64,000 nucleotides of DNA from Lachnospiraceae bacterium A2 (GTDB lineage: Bacteria > Bacillota > Clostridia > Lachnospirales > Lachnospiraceae), in assembly GCA_000403315.2 (NCBI GenBank), contig KE159639.1, forward strand, positions 456,132 through 520,131. The letters are read 5' to 3'. Position numbers and translations under genes: made by a program. Positions 34,367 through 44,748 of this stretch are shown one piece after another. Below the pieces are notes generated by a model. It did not search any database. It saw nothing but the letters and a program-made list of their open reading frames with translations, and was not told the DNA's origin. Each line of letters starts with the position of its first letter. The first letter of the stretch is position 1.

Positions 34367-36004
34367 TTACGGCTTCCACAGCACAATGCTCTCATAGGCC
34401 CTTAATTCCCCTATCAGCTCCCCCGGTTCCCCATAATTCCCAATCAGCCTTTGGAAGCCCCTGCAGCCAATAGGCTCCGGGAGCCTGACTGGTTCCCCTG
34501 TCAGGTTATTGAGGGCAAGAAGCCTTTCTTCCCCCAGCAGCCTTTGGTATGCAAGAAGCCCGGGCACTTCCCGGTACAGGAACTCTATGGCGCCTTCCTG
34601 GATTACCGGGTATTCCTTCCGCAGCGCCACTAATTTCCTATAATATGCCAGCACCGAATCCGCATCCTGTTCTTCTGCTTCTGCATTGATATAGGCATGG
34701 TTTTCTGGGATTGCCAGCCACGGCCTGCTGGCAGAAAACCCCGCGTACTCCCCTGCATCCCACTGCATAGGCGTCCTGCCGTTATCCCGGGAACGCTGCC
34801 GGAGGGTTTCCAGGGCTTCTTCCTGTGTTTTCCCAGCCTTCTGCATAATTCCATAATAATTAATGCTCTCCACATCCCGGTAATCTGAAATTTCCTTATA
34901 TGCCGGGTTTGCCATTCCCAGTTCCTCCCCCTGGTAAATATATGGGGTTCCCCGCATCATATGGATGCTGGTGGCAAGCATTTTTGCAGACTCCTTCCAG
35001 TAAGCCTTGTCATCCCCAAACCGGGAAACTGCCCTTGGCTGGTCGTGGTTGCACCAAAACAGCGCGCTCCATCCCCCCTGCTGCTGCATCCCCGTCTGCC
35101 ATTCCTCAAAATGGCGTTTCAGTTTCCCATAATCCGGGGGCATCAGTTCCCATTTTTCCCCATCCCTGTAATCTACTTTCAGGTGGTGGAAATGGAAACA
35201 CATGGACAGCTCCCGTTCCGCCGGGTTCGAGTACCGGACACAGTTTTCCAAGCTTGTAGAGGACATTTCCCCCACGGTCACCATAGGCGCAATCCCGGAA
35301 TCCCTTACCAATTCCTTTAAAAATTCATGGACGCGGGGGCCGTCTGTATAGAAACGCCTTCCATCCCCCTGCATGTCGTCCTCAAACAGCCCTGGTTTGG
35401 AAATCAGGTTCACCACGTCAAAGCGGAACCCTTTCACCCCCTTGTTTTTCCAAAACCGCAGGACGTCCCTTAATTCTTCCCTTACTTTCGGGTTTTCCCA
35501 GTTTAAGTCCGCCTGCGTCCTGTCAAACAGGTGCAGGTACCATTTCCCAAGGCCGGGCACATATTCCCATGCGCTGCCGCCGAATTTGGACTGCCAGTTG
35601 GTAGGCGGCGCGCCTTCCGCCCCATCCCTGAAAATATAGTAATCCAGATATTCCCTATCGCCCCCAAGGGCTTTCTGGAACCATTTATGCTGAGTGGAAG
35701 TATGGTTAAACACCATATCAAGCATCAGCCCAATCCCGCGCTTCCCAGCTTCCGCAATCAATTCTTCCACATCCCCCATTGTGCCAAAAATGGGGTTGAT
35801 TTCCCGGTAATCCGCCACGTCATATCCATTGTCCTTTAACGGTGATGTGAAAAACGGCGTGCTCCAGATGTAATCAACACCAAGGCTTTTGATGTAATCC
35901 AGCTTGCTGATGATGCCCGGGATATCCCCAATGCCGTCCCCATTGCTGTCACAAAATGATTTTGGGTAAATTTGGTAAATAGTGCTTTTCTTGAAATTTT
36001 CCAT
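34367..36004 (-). CDS. treC: Trehalose-6-phosphate hydrolase (GH13)
   Basis: 545 residues. It cleaves trehalose 6-phosphate, made by the upstream PTS transporter, into glucose and glucose 6-phosphate. GH13 landmarks: DMVFNHTST, nucleophile in GFRFDVVNLI (near 197), acid/base in MVTVGEMSS, and WCNHDQPRAV. The start MENFKKSTIYQIYPKSF fits TreC. The nearest strong GGGAGGA lies 12 bases before this ATG, and two in-frame ATGs (36013, 36025) are alternatives. It lies 51 bp downstream of the PTS gene in one operon. Confidence 0.92.
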   Translation of the reverse strand: MENFKKSTIYQIYPKSFCDSNGDGIGDIPGIISKLDYIKSLGVDYIWSTPFFTSPLKDNGYDVADYREINPIFGTMGDVEELIAEAGKRGIGLMLDMVFNHTSTQHKWFQKALGGDREYLDYYIFRDGAEGAPPTNWQSKFGGSAWEYVPGLGKWYLHLFDRTQADLNWENPKVREELRDVLRFWKNKGVKGFRFDVVNLISKPGLFEDDMQGDGRRFYTDGPRVHEFLKELVRDSGIAPMVTVGEMSSTSLENCVRYSNPAERELSMCFHFHHLKVDYRDGEKWELMPPDYGKLKRHFEEWQTGMQQQGGWSALFWCNHDQPRAVSRFGDDKAYWKESAKMLATSIHMMRGTPYIYQGEELGMANPAYKEISDYRDVESINYYGIMQKAGKTQEEALETLRQRSRDNGRTPMQWDAGEYAGFSASRPWLAIPENHAYINAEAEEQDADSVLAYYRKLVALRKEYPVIQEGAIEFLYREVPGLLAYQRLLGEERLLALNNLTGEPVRLPEPIGCRGFQRLIGNYGEPGELIGELRAYESIVLWKP

Positions 36005-36055
36005 AGTTCTGTCCATTCCTCCCATTTCACATTTCCACTCTTTCTGCCCGCCGCC

Positions 36056-37993
36056 TTATCCAAAAAACGCTATTTCCGTTTTTCCAGCTTCACACCGGAT
36101 ATCTGCCGCAAACTGGATATTCTTGATATTGGCCGGTTCCGTGACAATGCATACCGTTGTGTCCGGATGCCCTGCCGCCTTGATCTTTTCCCGGTCAAAC
36201 CGGATCAATGGCGTCCCTGCTTTTACTTCCTGCCCTTCTGCCACAAGGTATTGGAACCCGTCCCCCTGCATATCCACCGTATCTATCCCGATATGCAAAA
36301 GCAATTCCGCGCCATTTGCCAGCGTCAGCCCGCAGGCATGTTTCGAATCCTCCATCAGGACGCTGACAACCCCATCGGCTGGGGCATACAAGGTATCATT
36401 TTCAGGGGCAATCGCAATCCCCTCCCCCATAATGCCCTCGGAAAATACGCCGTCGCCTACTTCCTTCAGTTCCATTACAGTTCCAGTCAGGAAAGCCTTT
36501 AAGTGGCTGGCTGTGCCTGCCCCTTCCCCTGCCATTTGGGTAGCTGCTGTTATCCCGGCAGCATTTGCCCCCTCTTCCGCCCCAGAAAGCTTCTTTTTCC
36601 CAACAAGGACTGTCAGGACAAAGGATACTGCCACTGCAATCACCATGCAGATGGCAAAGCTTCCCATATAGGCTGTCTGGATAGACAGGATGCCCGGCAG
36701 CCCGCCAACGCCAATGGCATTTGCCGTCGTCCCAGTTGCCACGCAGACCACCGCCGCGCAGGCAGACCCAACCATCCCACAGATAAATGGGAACCCATGC
36801 TTTAAGTTAACGCCGAATATTGCAGGTTCCGTTACCCCAAGGTAACAGGAAACACAGGAGGGCACGTTCACTTCCTGGGCCTCTGCGTCCTTCCTCTGGA
36901 GCAGCGCCATTGCAAGTACTGCAGAACCCTGGGCAATATTGGACAAGGCAATCATCGGCCACAGCATTGTCCCCTCATAGTCCGAGATAAGCTGCAAGTC
37001 AATGGCATTTGACATATGGTGGAGCCCAGTAATTACCAGAGGCGGGTACACAAACCCAAATACTGCGCCGAACACAATTTTAAAAGAGCCTGTAATCCCC
37101 GCATATACCACGGAAGAAACCACGGAACCTATCCGCCAGCCCACCGGCCCCAGCACAAAGTGGGCAGCCATCACGGCCAGCAGCAGGCTGCAGAACGGGA
37201 CAACAATCATGGAAACCACCTGGGGCGTAACCTTACGGAAAAATTTTTCCAGATACACCAGGGTAAACGCTGCAAGGACCGCCGGGATGACCTGCCCCTG
37301 ATAGCCAATCATGCGGATGGAAAAAAATCCAAAATCCCAAACCGGGATATCCCCGGCTGCTGTCCCGGCCACAGCATAGGCGTTTAAAAGCTGCCCTGAT
37401 ACCAGCGTAAGCCCAAGCACAATCCCAAGCATCTGGGTCGTGCCCATTTTTTTCGTCACCGACCAGCAAATGCCTACCGGCAGCATATGGAAGACTGCCT
37501 CGCCTATCAGCCATAGGAAACTGTCAATCCCAGCCCAGAACTGGCTGATTTCACACAGGGTTTTCGTCCCGCCCCCAAATAGGTACAGGCTGTCAATGCA
37601 GTTGCGGAACCCCAGAATCAAGCCCCCTGTAATAATGGCCGGAATCAGCGGCGCAAATATTTCCGCAAGGGCAGCAACCACCCGCTGGAGCACAGTCTGG
37701 TTCTTTTTTGCCGCATGTTTTACCGCGTCCTTTGACACCCCCTCAATGCCGGACACTGCAATAAAGTCATTGTAAAACTCAGCAACTGTATTGCCAATGA
37801 TAACTTGGAACTGCCCTGTCTGTGTAAAACTGCCTTTTACTGCCTTCATTGCTTCGATTTTCCCAATGTCCGCTTTCTTTGGCTCGTTTAACACAAACCG
37901 CATCCGTGTCATGCAGTGGGATACTGCTGCAATGTTTTCTTTGCCGCCTACATAACGCAGCAATTCTTTGGCGTCTTCCGTATACTTACCCAT
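36056..37993 (-). CDS. treP: Trehalose PTS transporter, EIIBCA
   Basis: 645 residues in the order IIB-IIC-IIA. The IIB domain has the phospho-Cys in AAVSHCMTRMRFVL (near 27). The membrane IIC domain spans about 105-465 with ITGLHHMSNAID and GVTEPAIFGVNL. A Crr-like IIA domain follows (about 490-640), with the phospho-His region LLLHIGIDTVDMQGDGF. A fused IIA means that no separate glucose EIIA is required. AGGAGGTAGGAT precedes the ATG. It is the first gene of the tre operon, with two operator palindromes upstream. Confidence 0.93.
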   Translation of the reverse strand: MGKYTEDAKELLRYVGGKENIAAVSHCMTRMRFVLNEPKKADIGKIEAMKAVKGSFTQTGQFQVIIGNTVAEFYNDFIAVSGIEGVSKDAVKHAAKKNQTVLQRVVAALAEIFAPLIPAIITGGLILGFRNCIDSLYLFGGGTKTLCEISQFWAGIDSFLWLIGEAVFHMLPVGICWSVTKKMGTTQMLGIVLGLTLVSGQLLNAYAVAGTAAGDIPVWDFGFFSIRMIGYQGQVIPAVLAAFTLVYLEKFFRKVTPQVVSMIVVPFCSLLLAVMAAHFVLGPVGWRIGSVVSSVVYAGITGSFKIVFGAVFGFVYPPLVITGLHHMSNAIDLQLISDYEGTMLWPMIALSNIAQGSAVLAMALLQRKDAEAQEVNVPSCVSCYLGVTEPAIFGVNLKHGFPFICGMVGSACAAVVCVATGTTANAIGVGGLPGILSIQTAYMGSFAICMVIAVAVSFVLTVLVGKKKLSGAEEGANAAGITAATQMAGEGAGTASHLKAFLTGTVMELKEVGDGVFSEGIMGEGIAIAPENDTLYAPADGVVSVLMEDSKHACGLTLANGAELLLHIGIDTVDMQGDGFQYLVAEGQEVKAGTPLIRFDREKIKAAGHPDTTVCIVTEPANIKNIQFAADIRCEAGKTEIAFFG

Positions 37994-38029
37994 ATCCTAC
38001 CTCCTGAAAAACATTTTTTGCACTCAATC

Positions 38030-38083
38030 TTGTTTAAACAAATTTTATATCTTTGTTATACCATACTTGTTTAAACATGTCAA
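38030..38083 (-). promoter_or_regulatory. treP promoter with two TreR-type operators
   Basis: On the minus strand TTGACA (38083-38078) and TATAAC (38060-38055) are 17 bp apart. The palindrome TGTTTAAACA lies exactly in the spacer (38068-38077) and again downstream at 38031-38040, within a 12-bp perfect TTGTTTAAACAA. The placement is right for repression by the divergently encoded GntR protein. Operator centres are 37 bp apart. Confidence 0.8.
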
Positions 38084-38141
38084 GGAGTTTTTGAAATTCC
38101 TGCCGCACCTTGACTTTCTTCCCCAACCGTCTATAATATGA

Positions 38142-38506
38142 AGATTAGAGCGTGCCAAAAGCACCCTTGGGGCTGTCGCACTAGCATAAATTGATTAGGG
38201 TGTCAAAAGCACCTTTGGTGCTACGCTCATACCATATATTGTTATTGCAAATCAATTTGCACATCAATATATGGTATAGAGCGGGTGCGCCGCACCCTTT
38301 TGACGCCCTAATCATAAATTACAATATATAAATTTGTTCCAAAGGTTTCCATTGCAAAGCAATGCAAACAAAATGCACAAAAAGTATCTGGGGAAGCTAG
38401 ATTCCCCAGAGTAATTTTGTGCATTCTGTCTTTGCCGCATAAGCGGCAAGGCCTTTTGGACCAGTAACTATATTAGTGCGGCGCACTCTTTTGATACCCT
38501 AACCTA
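38142..38506. repeat. Nested inverted-repeat element (MITE-like)
   Basis: Left-type ends start at 38142 (TTAGAGCGTGCCAAAAGCACC) and 38194 (ATTAGGGTGTCAAAAGCACC). Right-type ends finish at 38312 (CTTTTGACGCCCTAAT) and 38506 (CTCTTTTGATACCCTAA). The inner pair bounds about 119 bp, the outer about 365 bp. Inside are further hairpins, including CATATATTG/CAATATATG and CTGGGGAAgctagaTTCCCCAG. No coding capacity is seen. It fills the treP-treR gap. Confidence 0.6.
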
Positions 38507-38539
38507 TGAATCAAATTCCCAGAAAGAAGGCCATACACT

Positions 38540-39262
38540 ATGCCAAAAGAAAAATACACTTCCATATACAAAGACTTAAAAGCCAAAATTGAATCCTCAG
38601 AATACGAATTCCAAGAGCTGCTCCCTTCCGAAAACAGCCTGATCCTGACCTATGGCTGTTCCCGGAATACGGTGCGCAGGGCCATCCAGGCCCTTGTGGC
38701 TGACGGCTATGTGCAGACCCAGCAGGGCAAAGGGGTGCGGAATATTTTCCAGCCCGCCATACAGGCGTCCTTCACCATCGGCAGCATTGAGTCCTTCAAA
38801 GAATCTGCCTTGCGGAACCACCAGTCCCCCAAAACAAAAGTCCTCTGTTTTACGGAGCTTACCGCGGATAAAAAGGTTTCCAGCCGGACAGGCTTTCCAG
38901 CCGGCTCCGAATTATACTATCTGCAGCGGCTCCACTATCTGGACGGGAAAGCCCTGATTTTAAACCATAATTATTTCTTAAAATCCATCGCCCAAGGCCT
39001 GACCCCCAAAATCGCAGAACAGTCTATCTATGCATATTTGGAGCAAGTGCTGCATGTCGCTATCGTAACCAGCAAGCGGACCATGACGGTGGAAAAAATG
39101 ACGGAAATTGATGGAAAATACTTGGATTTAGGCGATTGCAACTGCCTTGCCGTGGTAAGCAGCCAAACCTACAACGGCGATGGGGTAATGTTTGAATACA
39201 CCCAGTCCCGCCACCGCCCCGACTATTTCTGCTTCCGCGACAATGCCACCAGGCATCCTTAA
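38540..39262 (+). CDS. treR: GntR-family trehalose operon repressor
   Basis: 240 residues. An N-terminal GntR winged helix (LPSENSLILTYGCSRNTVRR, then VQTQQGKGVRN) is joined to a UTRA effector domain (about 85-235), which in TreR binds trehalose 6-phosphate. Position next to treP-treC and the TGTTTAAACA palindromes at that promoter support the assignment. AAGAAGG precedes the ATG. It is transcribed away from treP and separated from it by a repeat element of about 365 bp, so its own promoter may lie inside or beside that element. Confidence 0.88.
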   Translation: MPKEKYTSIYKDLKAKIESSEYEFQELLPSENSLILTYGCSRNTVRRAIQALVADGYVQTQQGKGVRNIFQPAIQASFTIGSIESFKESALRNHQSPKTKVLCFTELTADKKVSSRTGFPAGSELYYLQRLHYLDGKALILNHNYFLKSIAQGLTPKIAEQSIYAYLEQVLHVAIVTSKRTMTVEKMTEIDGKYLDLGDCNCLAVVSSQTYNGDGVMFEYTQSRHRPDYFCFRDNATRHP

Positions 39263-39284
39263 ATTAACCGTCCGCCCTACGTAA

Positions 39285-40853
<1,569 letters not shown>

Positions 40854-41072
40854 CTCTGGCAGTATTTGGGATAAAAATTAATGCTGCGGGCTGGAGCCGT
40901 CCGGCTGCAGCATTCCAGAAGTCAAATGCCCCGCAGCAAGCTACGGGGCATGGCCTGGCTTGTTCTTTCCGCCCCAAGGGGCGGGATATTCAACCCTCGC
41001 GGCATTCGCCAAATATCCGCGCAAGCGCGGCTGCTTGGCTCATTGCTCGCGGGAATAAAGCTCTCCTGCCCA
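40854..41072. other. Intergenic hairpins between guaB and rtcB
   Basis: The two genes converge here. Hairpins include TGCTGC...GCAGCA (about 40885-40915) and ATGCCCCG-cagcaagcta-CGGGGCAT (about 40927-40952). Neither has a good U-run, although one may end rtcB transcription. No gene is supported. Confidence 0.35.
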
Positions 41073-42188
41073 TTACTTGCTCCCTGCCTTATAATTATAA
41101 ACCGGGCGCAGCCGCTGCTGGATTTCCACTGTATCTGCAATCTGCCCTTTGAGTTCCTCCAAGCTGCGGTAAGCGAATGGGGCTTCCTCCAGCGTGCCTT
41201 TCCCAATACAGGAACAGTAAATCCCTTTCATTTCCGCCTTAAAATCCGAAACAGTAAATTTATGCTTCACAGAATCCCTTTTGATCAGGCGTCCAGCCCC
41301 ATGGGGTGCAGAATAGTTCCAATCCTCATTCCCAAGCCCAACGCCCAGCAAAATCCCATCACGCATATTGACCGGAAGGATCACCCGCTCCCCTTCCCTT
41401 GCGGAAACAGCCCCCTTCCGAAGAATCGGTGTGCTATGGGAAACATCCACATAATTATGGACAGAGGAAAACACTTCCTGCACCTTCCATTTCATGCCCC
41501 TTTCAAGCTCATCCAAAATAATGCCCCGGTTCAGCGACGCAAACTCCTGCAAGACCTGCATGTCGTGCAGATAGTCCTCCCGTAAGCTTCCCTCCAAATA
41601 CGTCAGTTCATAGGGCACCTGTGTTCCCAGCCCCTTTAAGTAATTCTGGCCTTCCCGCAGGTAGTATTCCGCCACCTCTTTCCCAAGATGGCGGCTCCCC
41701 GAGTGGATGGCAGCATATAGAAACCCCTCGTCGTCTTTATCGACTTCAATAAAATGGTTCCCGCCGCCCAGCGTCCCAAGGCTTAACAGAGCCTTTTCCA
41801 TATGGATATGCCGTCTGCATTTCAAATCCTCCAGACGGGCTTCCCCGGAAAACCTGTGGGCCTTTTTCCTGATTTGGAAACCAGAAGGGATGTTCTCACG
41901 GATCACAGTATCCAGCTTCTGGAATTCCGCTTTTTTCTGTTTCAGTTTGGCCAAGGTAATTCCGCAGCCAATATCAATCCCTACTACATTGGGCAGCAGC
42001 TTGGAGCCTGCCGTTGCAGTAAATCCAATCGTACCCACTTTTCCCGGATGGACGTCCGGCATAACGCGTATTTTACACCCTGCAAAAGCTTCCAGGCTGC
42101 AAAGCTGCCGGATCTGTGCCAACGCATAATCCTCGGCTGTGTCTGCGAATATTTTTGCGGAAACATAAGTTCCATCTATTATTTTCAT
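41073..42188 (-). CDS. rtcB: RtcB-type RNA ligase
   Basis: 371 residues. RtcB enzymes join 2',3'-cyclic phosphate and 5'-OH RNA ends using GTP and Mn2+. The metal-site segments are present: MPDVHPGKVGTIGFTA, GIDIGCGITL with its conserved Cys, TLGGGNHFIEV, and HSGSRHLGK; the guanylate His region is near NYSAPHGAGRL. The length is short compared with the about 400-480 residues of classic RtcB, as in the compact Firmicute type. No rtcA or regulator rtcR is near. The likely role is RNA repair. Confidence 0.92.
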   Translation of the reverse strand: MKIIDGTYVSAKIFADTAEDYALAQIRQLCSLEAFAGCKIRVMPDVHPGKVGTIGFTATAGSKLLPNVVGIDIGCGITLAKLKQKKAEFQKLDTVIRENIPSGFQIRKKAHRFSGEARLEDLKCRRHIHMEKALLSLGTLGGGNHFIEVDKDDEGFLYAAIHSGSRHLGKEVAEYYLREGQNYLKGLGTQVPYELTYLEGSLREDYLHDMQVLQEFASLNRGIILDELERGMKWKVQEVFSSVHNYVDVSHSTPILRKGAVSAREGERVILPVNMRDGILLGVGLGNEDWNYSAPHGAGRLIKRDSVKHKFTVSDFKAEMKGIYCSCIGKGTLEEAPFAYRSLEELKGQIADTVEIQQRLRPVYNYKAGSK

Positions 42189-42915
42189 AATAATGCCCTC
42201 TCTTATTTTTCATGTTTTCCAAATGTACCGCACGTTGGTTTCAGCGTGGCAAGGTCTTTCCTATAAAAGAAAAACATGCCAATACAGCAGGATCTCAATT
42301 GGAATCCAGAATCCTTGTATCATTTACGAGAAAAAAATACTTTCATTTATTGAAAACCCCATTGTATTTATCAGGAAAACATTCTGAAAAGTTTTGAAAA
42401 GCAAAGAAATTGGATTGCCCATGATAAAACAGAATAGAATTCTACCCTTGCCCATAATCTACCTATCCTGGAATAGAATCCCGTTTTGGAAATTGTTTAT
42501 CCGAACAAAGTGGGCAAGCCCACTTCAACTCCCCTACCCCTCAATCATGAGGGGCTTGGACACTTTGCGCGCCGAGCACAATTGCGAAGCAATATTTTAC
42601 CTCTTGTGCGAGTACCCTCGCTTCGCTGGGGCAGACCCTGCGCATATTATTTTTTCTCTTATAGGAAAGACACTTTCACGCTTTAGCGTGACAAGGTCTT
42701 TCCTATAAGAGAACCAAATACCCTGTTGCAAACATGCTCCAGGGAACAAAAATCACTCCTGCATGCCTTACCTGTTCCATTGGATAAGGGCAATCCATCC
42801 TCTGCCGCCTAAAGTTACCTCATTTGACCTTAAATTTCCCGCACTCATAATTGCCCTCCTTCCATGCTTTACCGATATGGCTGCTAAAATATTATATCTG
42901 CTCCTGGGAACAGTG
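42189..42915. repeat. Gene-free region with dispersed repeats
   Basis: No gene is supported here. It holds copy B of the hairpin repeat (42515-42559, CAAGCCCACTTCAACTCCCC then a GGGGCTTGG end). It also holds two copies of AGCGTG-CAAGGTCTTTCCTATAA (about 42244-42270 and 42683-42710). The second copy is the right arm of a long hairpin whose left arm is TCTCTTATAGGAAAGAC (about 42654-42670). The rest is low in coding signal. Confidence 0.55.
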
Positions 42916-43557
42916 TCAACCGTAAGTTCCACAGGAATTTGATTTCCTAAAATCAAGCTGCACAAAGCCCTTTCCATTGGGCAATGCCTGTTCCTTCCTG
43001 CCCTCCAGGCAATAATTTATGCTTTCCAGGGCAGCCGCTAATCCATCCTCCTGCATTTGATGGTGTACCCTGCCCAAACCATCAAAGGCATGGATGTAGG
43101 GAGAGTCCGAAACAAAGCCGCCATTTGTATTGATTTGGATCACACTTGATACATAGAGCGGCTTCACCTGCATCAGCACACGTTGAAAACATGGATATCC
43201 AATATACTCAACCAGCAGATTGGCAATTACCATGTCAGCATGGGGGAGCGTAATATGTTTGTCAGTCAGGTCGGCGCAAATACATTCCAGTATGCCGCCC
43301 AAGTTTTTATGCCGTTCTGCACATTCCTCTAAATATTTACTGTTAATGTCTACCCCATATGCCTTTTGGATTATTTTTGTATCAATATGCTCTAACCCAT
43401 TGCCGCCTGCCACGCCTAAAACCATAACGGATGTTACTGGGTGCATCTTAAATTGGTCTTTCATCCTAAGGTTCAAATATTGAAGCTGCATGACAGAATT
43501 TAATTTCATATGGTTTTCGTAATCTGATAATTCAATTTCTTCCCAAGGGTTTTTCAT
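42916..43557 (-). CDS. SAM-dependent methyltransferase
   Basis: 213-residue class I methyltransferase. Motif I is VMVLGVAGGNGLEHID (near 50), motif II about VDINSKYLEEC, and motif IV about ADMVIANLLVEYIG. The substrate cannot be told from the sequence. GGAG at eight bases before ATG 43557 is preferred over an in-frame ATG eight codons upstream. It is separated by a terminator from the sporulation/lipoprotein genes and appears to be monocistronic. Confidence 0.85.
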   Translation of the reverse strand: MKNPWEEIELSDYENHMKLNSVMQLQYLNLRMKDQFKMHPVTSVMVLGVAGGNGLEHIDTKIIQKAYGVDINSKYLEECAERHKNLGGILECICADLTDKHITLPHADMVIANLLVEYIGYPCFQRVLMQVKPLYVSSVIQINTNGGFVSDSPYIHAFDGLGRVHHQMQEDGLAAALESINYCLEGRKEQALPNGKGFVQLDFRKSNSCGTYG

Positions 43558-43695
43558 AGTAATCTCCGTTCCCAGCCCCAAGTTATGTATGATAAGCCAT
43601 CAGCCAAACTATTTTAATTATACAAAAACGTGCCTGCCTTTACAATAACATTCCTGTTAAATTAATGGCTTATTTCATACCCGCCGCAGTGCGAT

Positions 43696-43726
43696 AAAAA
43701 CGGCACAGCCCTATTTGGCTATGCCG
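43696..43726 (-). terminator. Terminator after the low-complexity lipoprotein gene
   Basis: On the minus strand CGGCATAGCC/GGCTGTGCCG forms a stem followed by TTTTTATCGC. It ends transcription of the spoVAD-spoVAE-lipoprotein direction. Confidence 0.75.
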
Positions 43727-43759
43727 CTTTCTCCTTCCATCTGCCATCCTGCCAGCGGA

Positions 43760-44269
43760 TTATTTTTTATCTTTGGTGCTGGGTTTTGCAGTATCTTTTT
43801 CATTTCCGTTCCCATCGGCCTTTTTGTCTGTAGCGTTATTATTCTTATCGGCGTTATTGTCTTTTCCGTCTGTCATGTCTTCTACGCCGTTTTCCACATC
43901 ATCCCCAAGGTCTTCCACGCCGTCTACAATATCATCACCTATATTTTCCACATCGTCCGTCAGTGTGCCGTTGCCATTGGTGTTGTTGCCTGTCCCTTTC
44001 TTATCCGTCCCATTGGTAGTCGTGCCGTTGGTATTCCCTGTTCCATTGGTGGTGCTCCCATTGGTCCCATCCGTGGTTCCGTTGGTGCCTGTCCCATTCG
44101 TCCCATTCATATCTGTATCTTCCGTTCCGTTGGTGGTTGTGCCGTTCCCATTTTCTGTCGTATCATTGTTGTCGTTGTTGTCGCCATTATCCCTGGTCCC
44201 GCAGGCTGTAATGCTGCTTAAGGCAAGAACCAGCAGGCATCCCACCAAAATTTTCTTAAATTGCTTCAT
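43760..44269 (-). CDS. Lipoprotein with Asn/Gly/Thr-rich low-complexity region
   Basis: 169 residues. A type II signal peptide (KKILVGCLLVLALSSITACG, Cys23) predicts a lipid-anchored surface protein. Residues about 26-105 are simple NGT/NGTNGT repeats with Asp. A short acidic amphipathic segment (DDVENIGDDIVDGVEDLGDD, about 105-130) is followed by a Lys/Asp/Asn tail. There is no catalytic domain. It lies 78 bp downstream of spoVAE, so a role in spores or the cell envelope is possible but unproven. Confidence 0.75.
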   Translation of the reverse strand: MKQFKKILVGCLLVLALSSITACGTRDNGDNNDNNDTTENGNGTTTNGTEDTDMNGTNGTGTNGTTDGTNGSTTNGTGNTNGTTTNGTDKKGTGNNTNGNGTLTDDVENIGDDIVDGVEDLGDDVENGVEDMTDGKDNNADKNNNATDKKADGNGNEKDTAKPSTKDKK

Positions 44270-44347
44270 AATAAAATCTCCTTTTCCATAAAATTTTCTT
44301 TCGCTGTATTAATGTGGGCAAAATCTGAAAAATTTATACCTGCACAA

Positions 44348-44704
44348 TTATTTTTTCATTTTAGGCTGGAAAATCAGGCTTGCCAGATATCCGAACACAA
44401 GGGCTGCGGAGATGCCCACTGCACTTGCGGTAAAGCCGCCCATGAAAATCCCGATAAACCCATCCGACTGCACAGCCTCCTGAATCCCTTTCCAAAGTGT
44501 ATTGCCAAATCCCAAAAGCGGGACGCTGGCCCCAGCCCCGGCAAATTCCCGGAAAGGCTCATAAATCTGCAGCGCGCCAAGGACAGCGCCGCTGCACACA
44601 AGGAGCACCATAATCCGGCCCGGCAGCATTTTTGTTTTTTCCATTAAAATCTGGGTCAGGGCGCAAATCAGCCCGCCTACCCAGAAAGCATTTAGGTAAT
44701 CCAT
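44348..44704 (-). CDS. spoVAE: Stage V sporulation protein AE
   Basis: 118-residue membrane protein of the SpoVA complex, which moves dipicolinic acid into the forespore. Several helices are evident (AFWVGGLICALTQILME, MVLLVCSGAVLGAL, AVGISAALVFGYLASLIF). GATAAGGAGG precedes ATG 44704; an ATG nine codons upstream is less likely. It follows spoVAD by 44 bp. Confidence 0.92.
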   Translation of the reverse strand: MDYLNAFWVGGLICALTQILMEKTKMLPGRIMVLLVCSGAVLGALQIYEPFREFAGAGASVPLLGFGNTLWKGIQEAVQSDGFIGIFMGGFTASAVGISAALVFGYLASLIFQPKMKK

Positions 44705-44748
44705 TTGTTTCCTCCTTATCCCAGGCCCCATGGCTGTGGGAACCTGTT

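Noticed and set aside
40881-41100. Structured non-coding RNA after guaB
   Set aside because: GC-rich hairpins are present but there is no promoter-terminator pair, and the arrangement fits debris between converging genes.
43715-44221. Hydrophobic plus-strand frames opposite the low-complexity lipoprotein
   Set aside because: Mirror of the NGT-repeat codons; the lipoprotein has a signal peptide and lipobox, the mirror has only repeats of Val/Pro/Ile.
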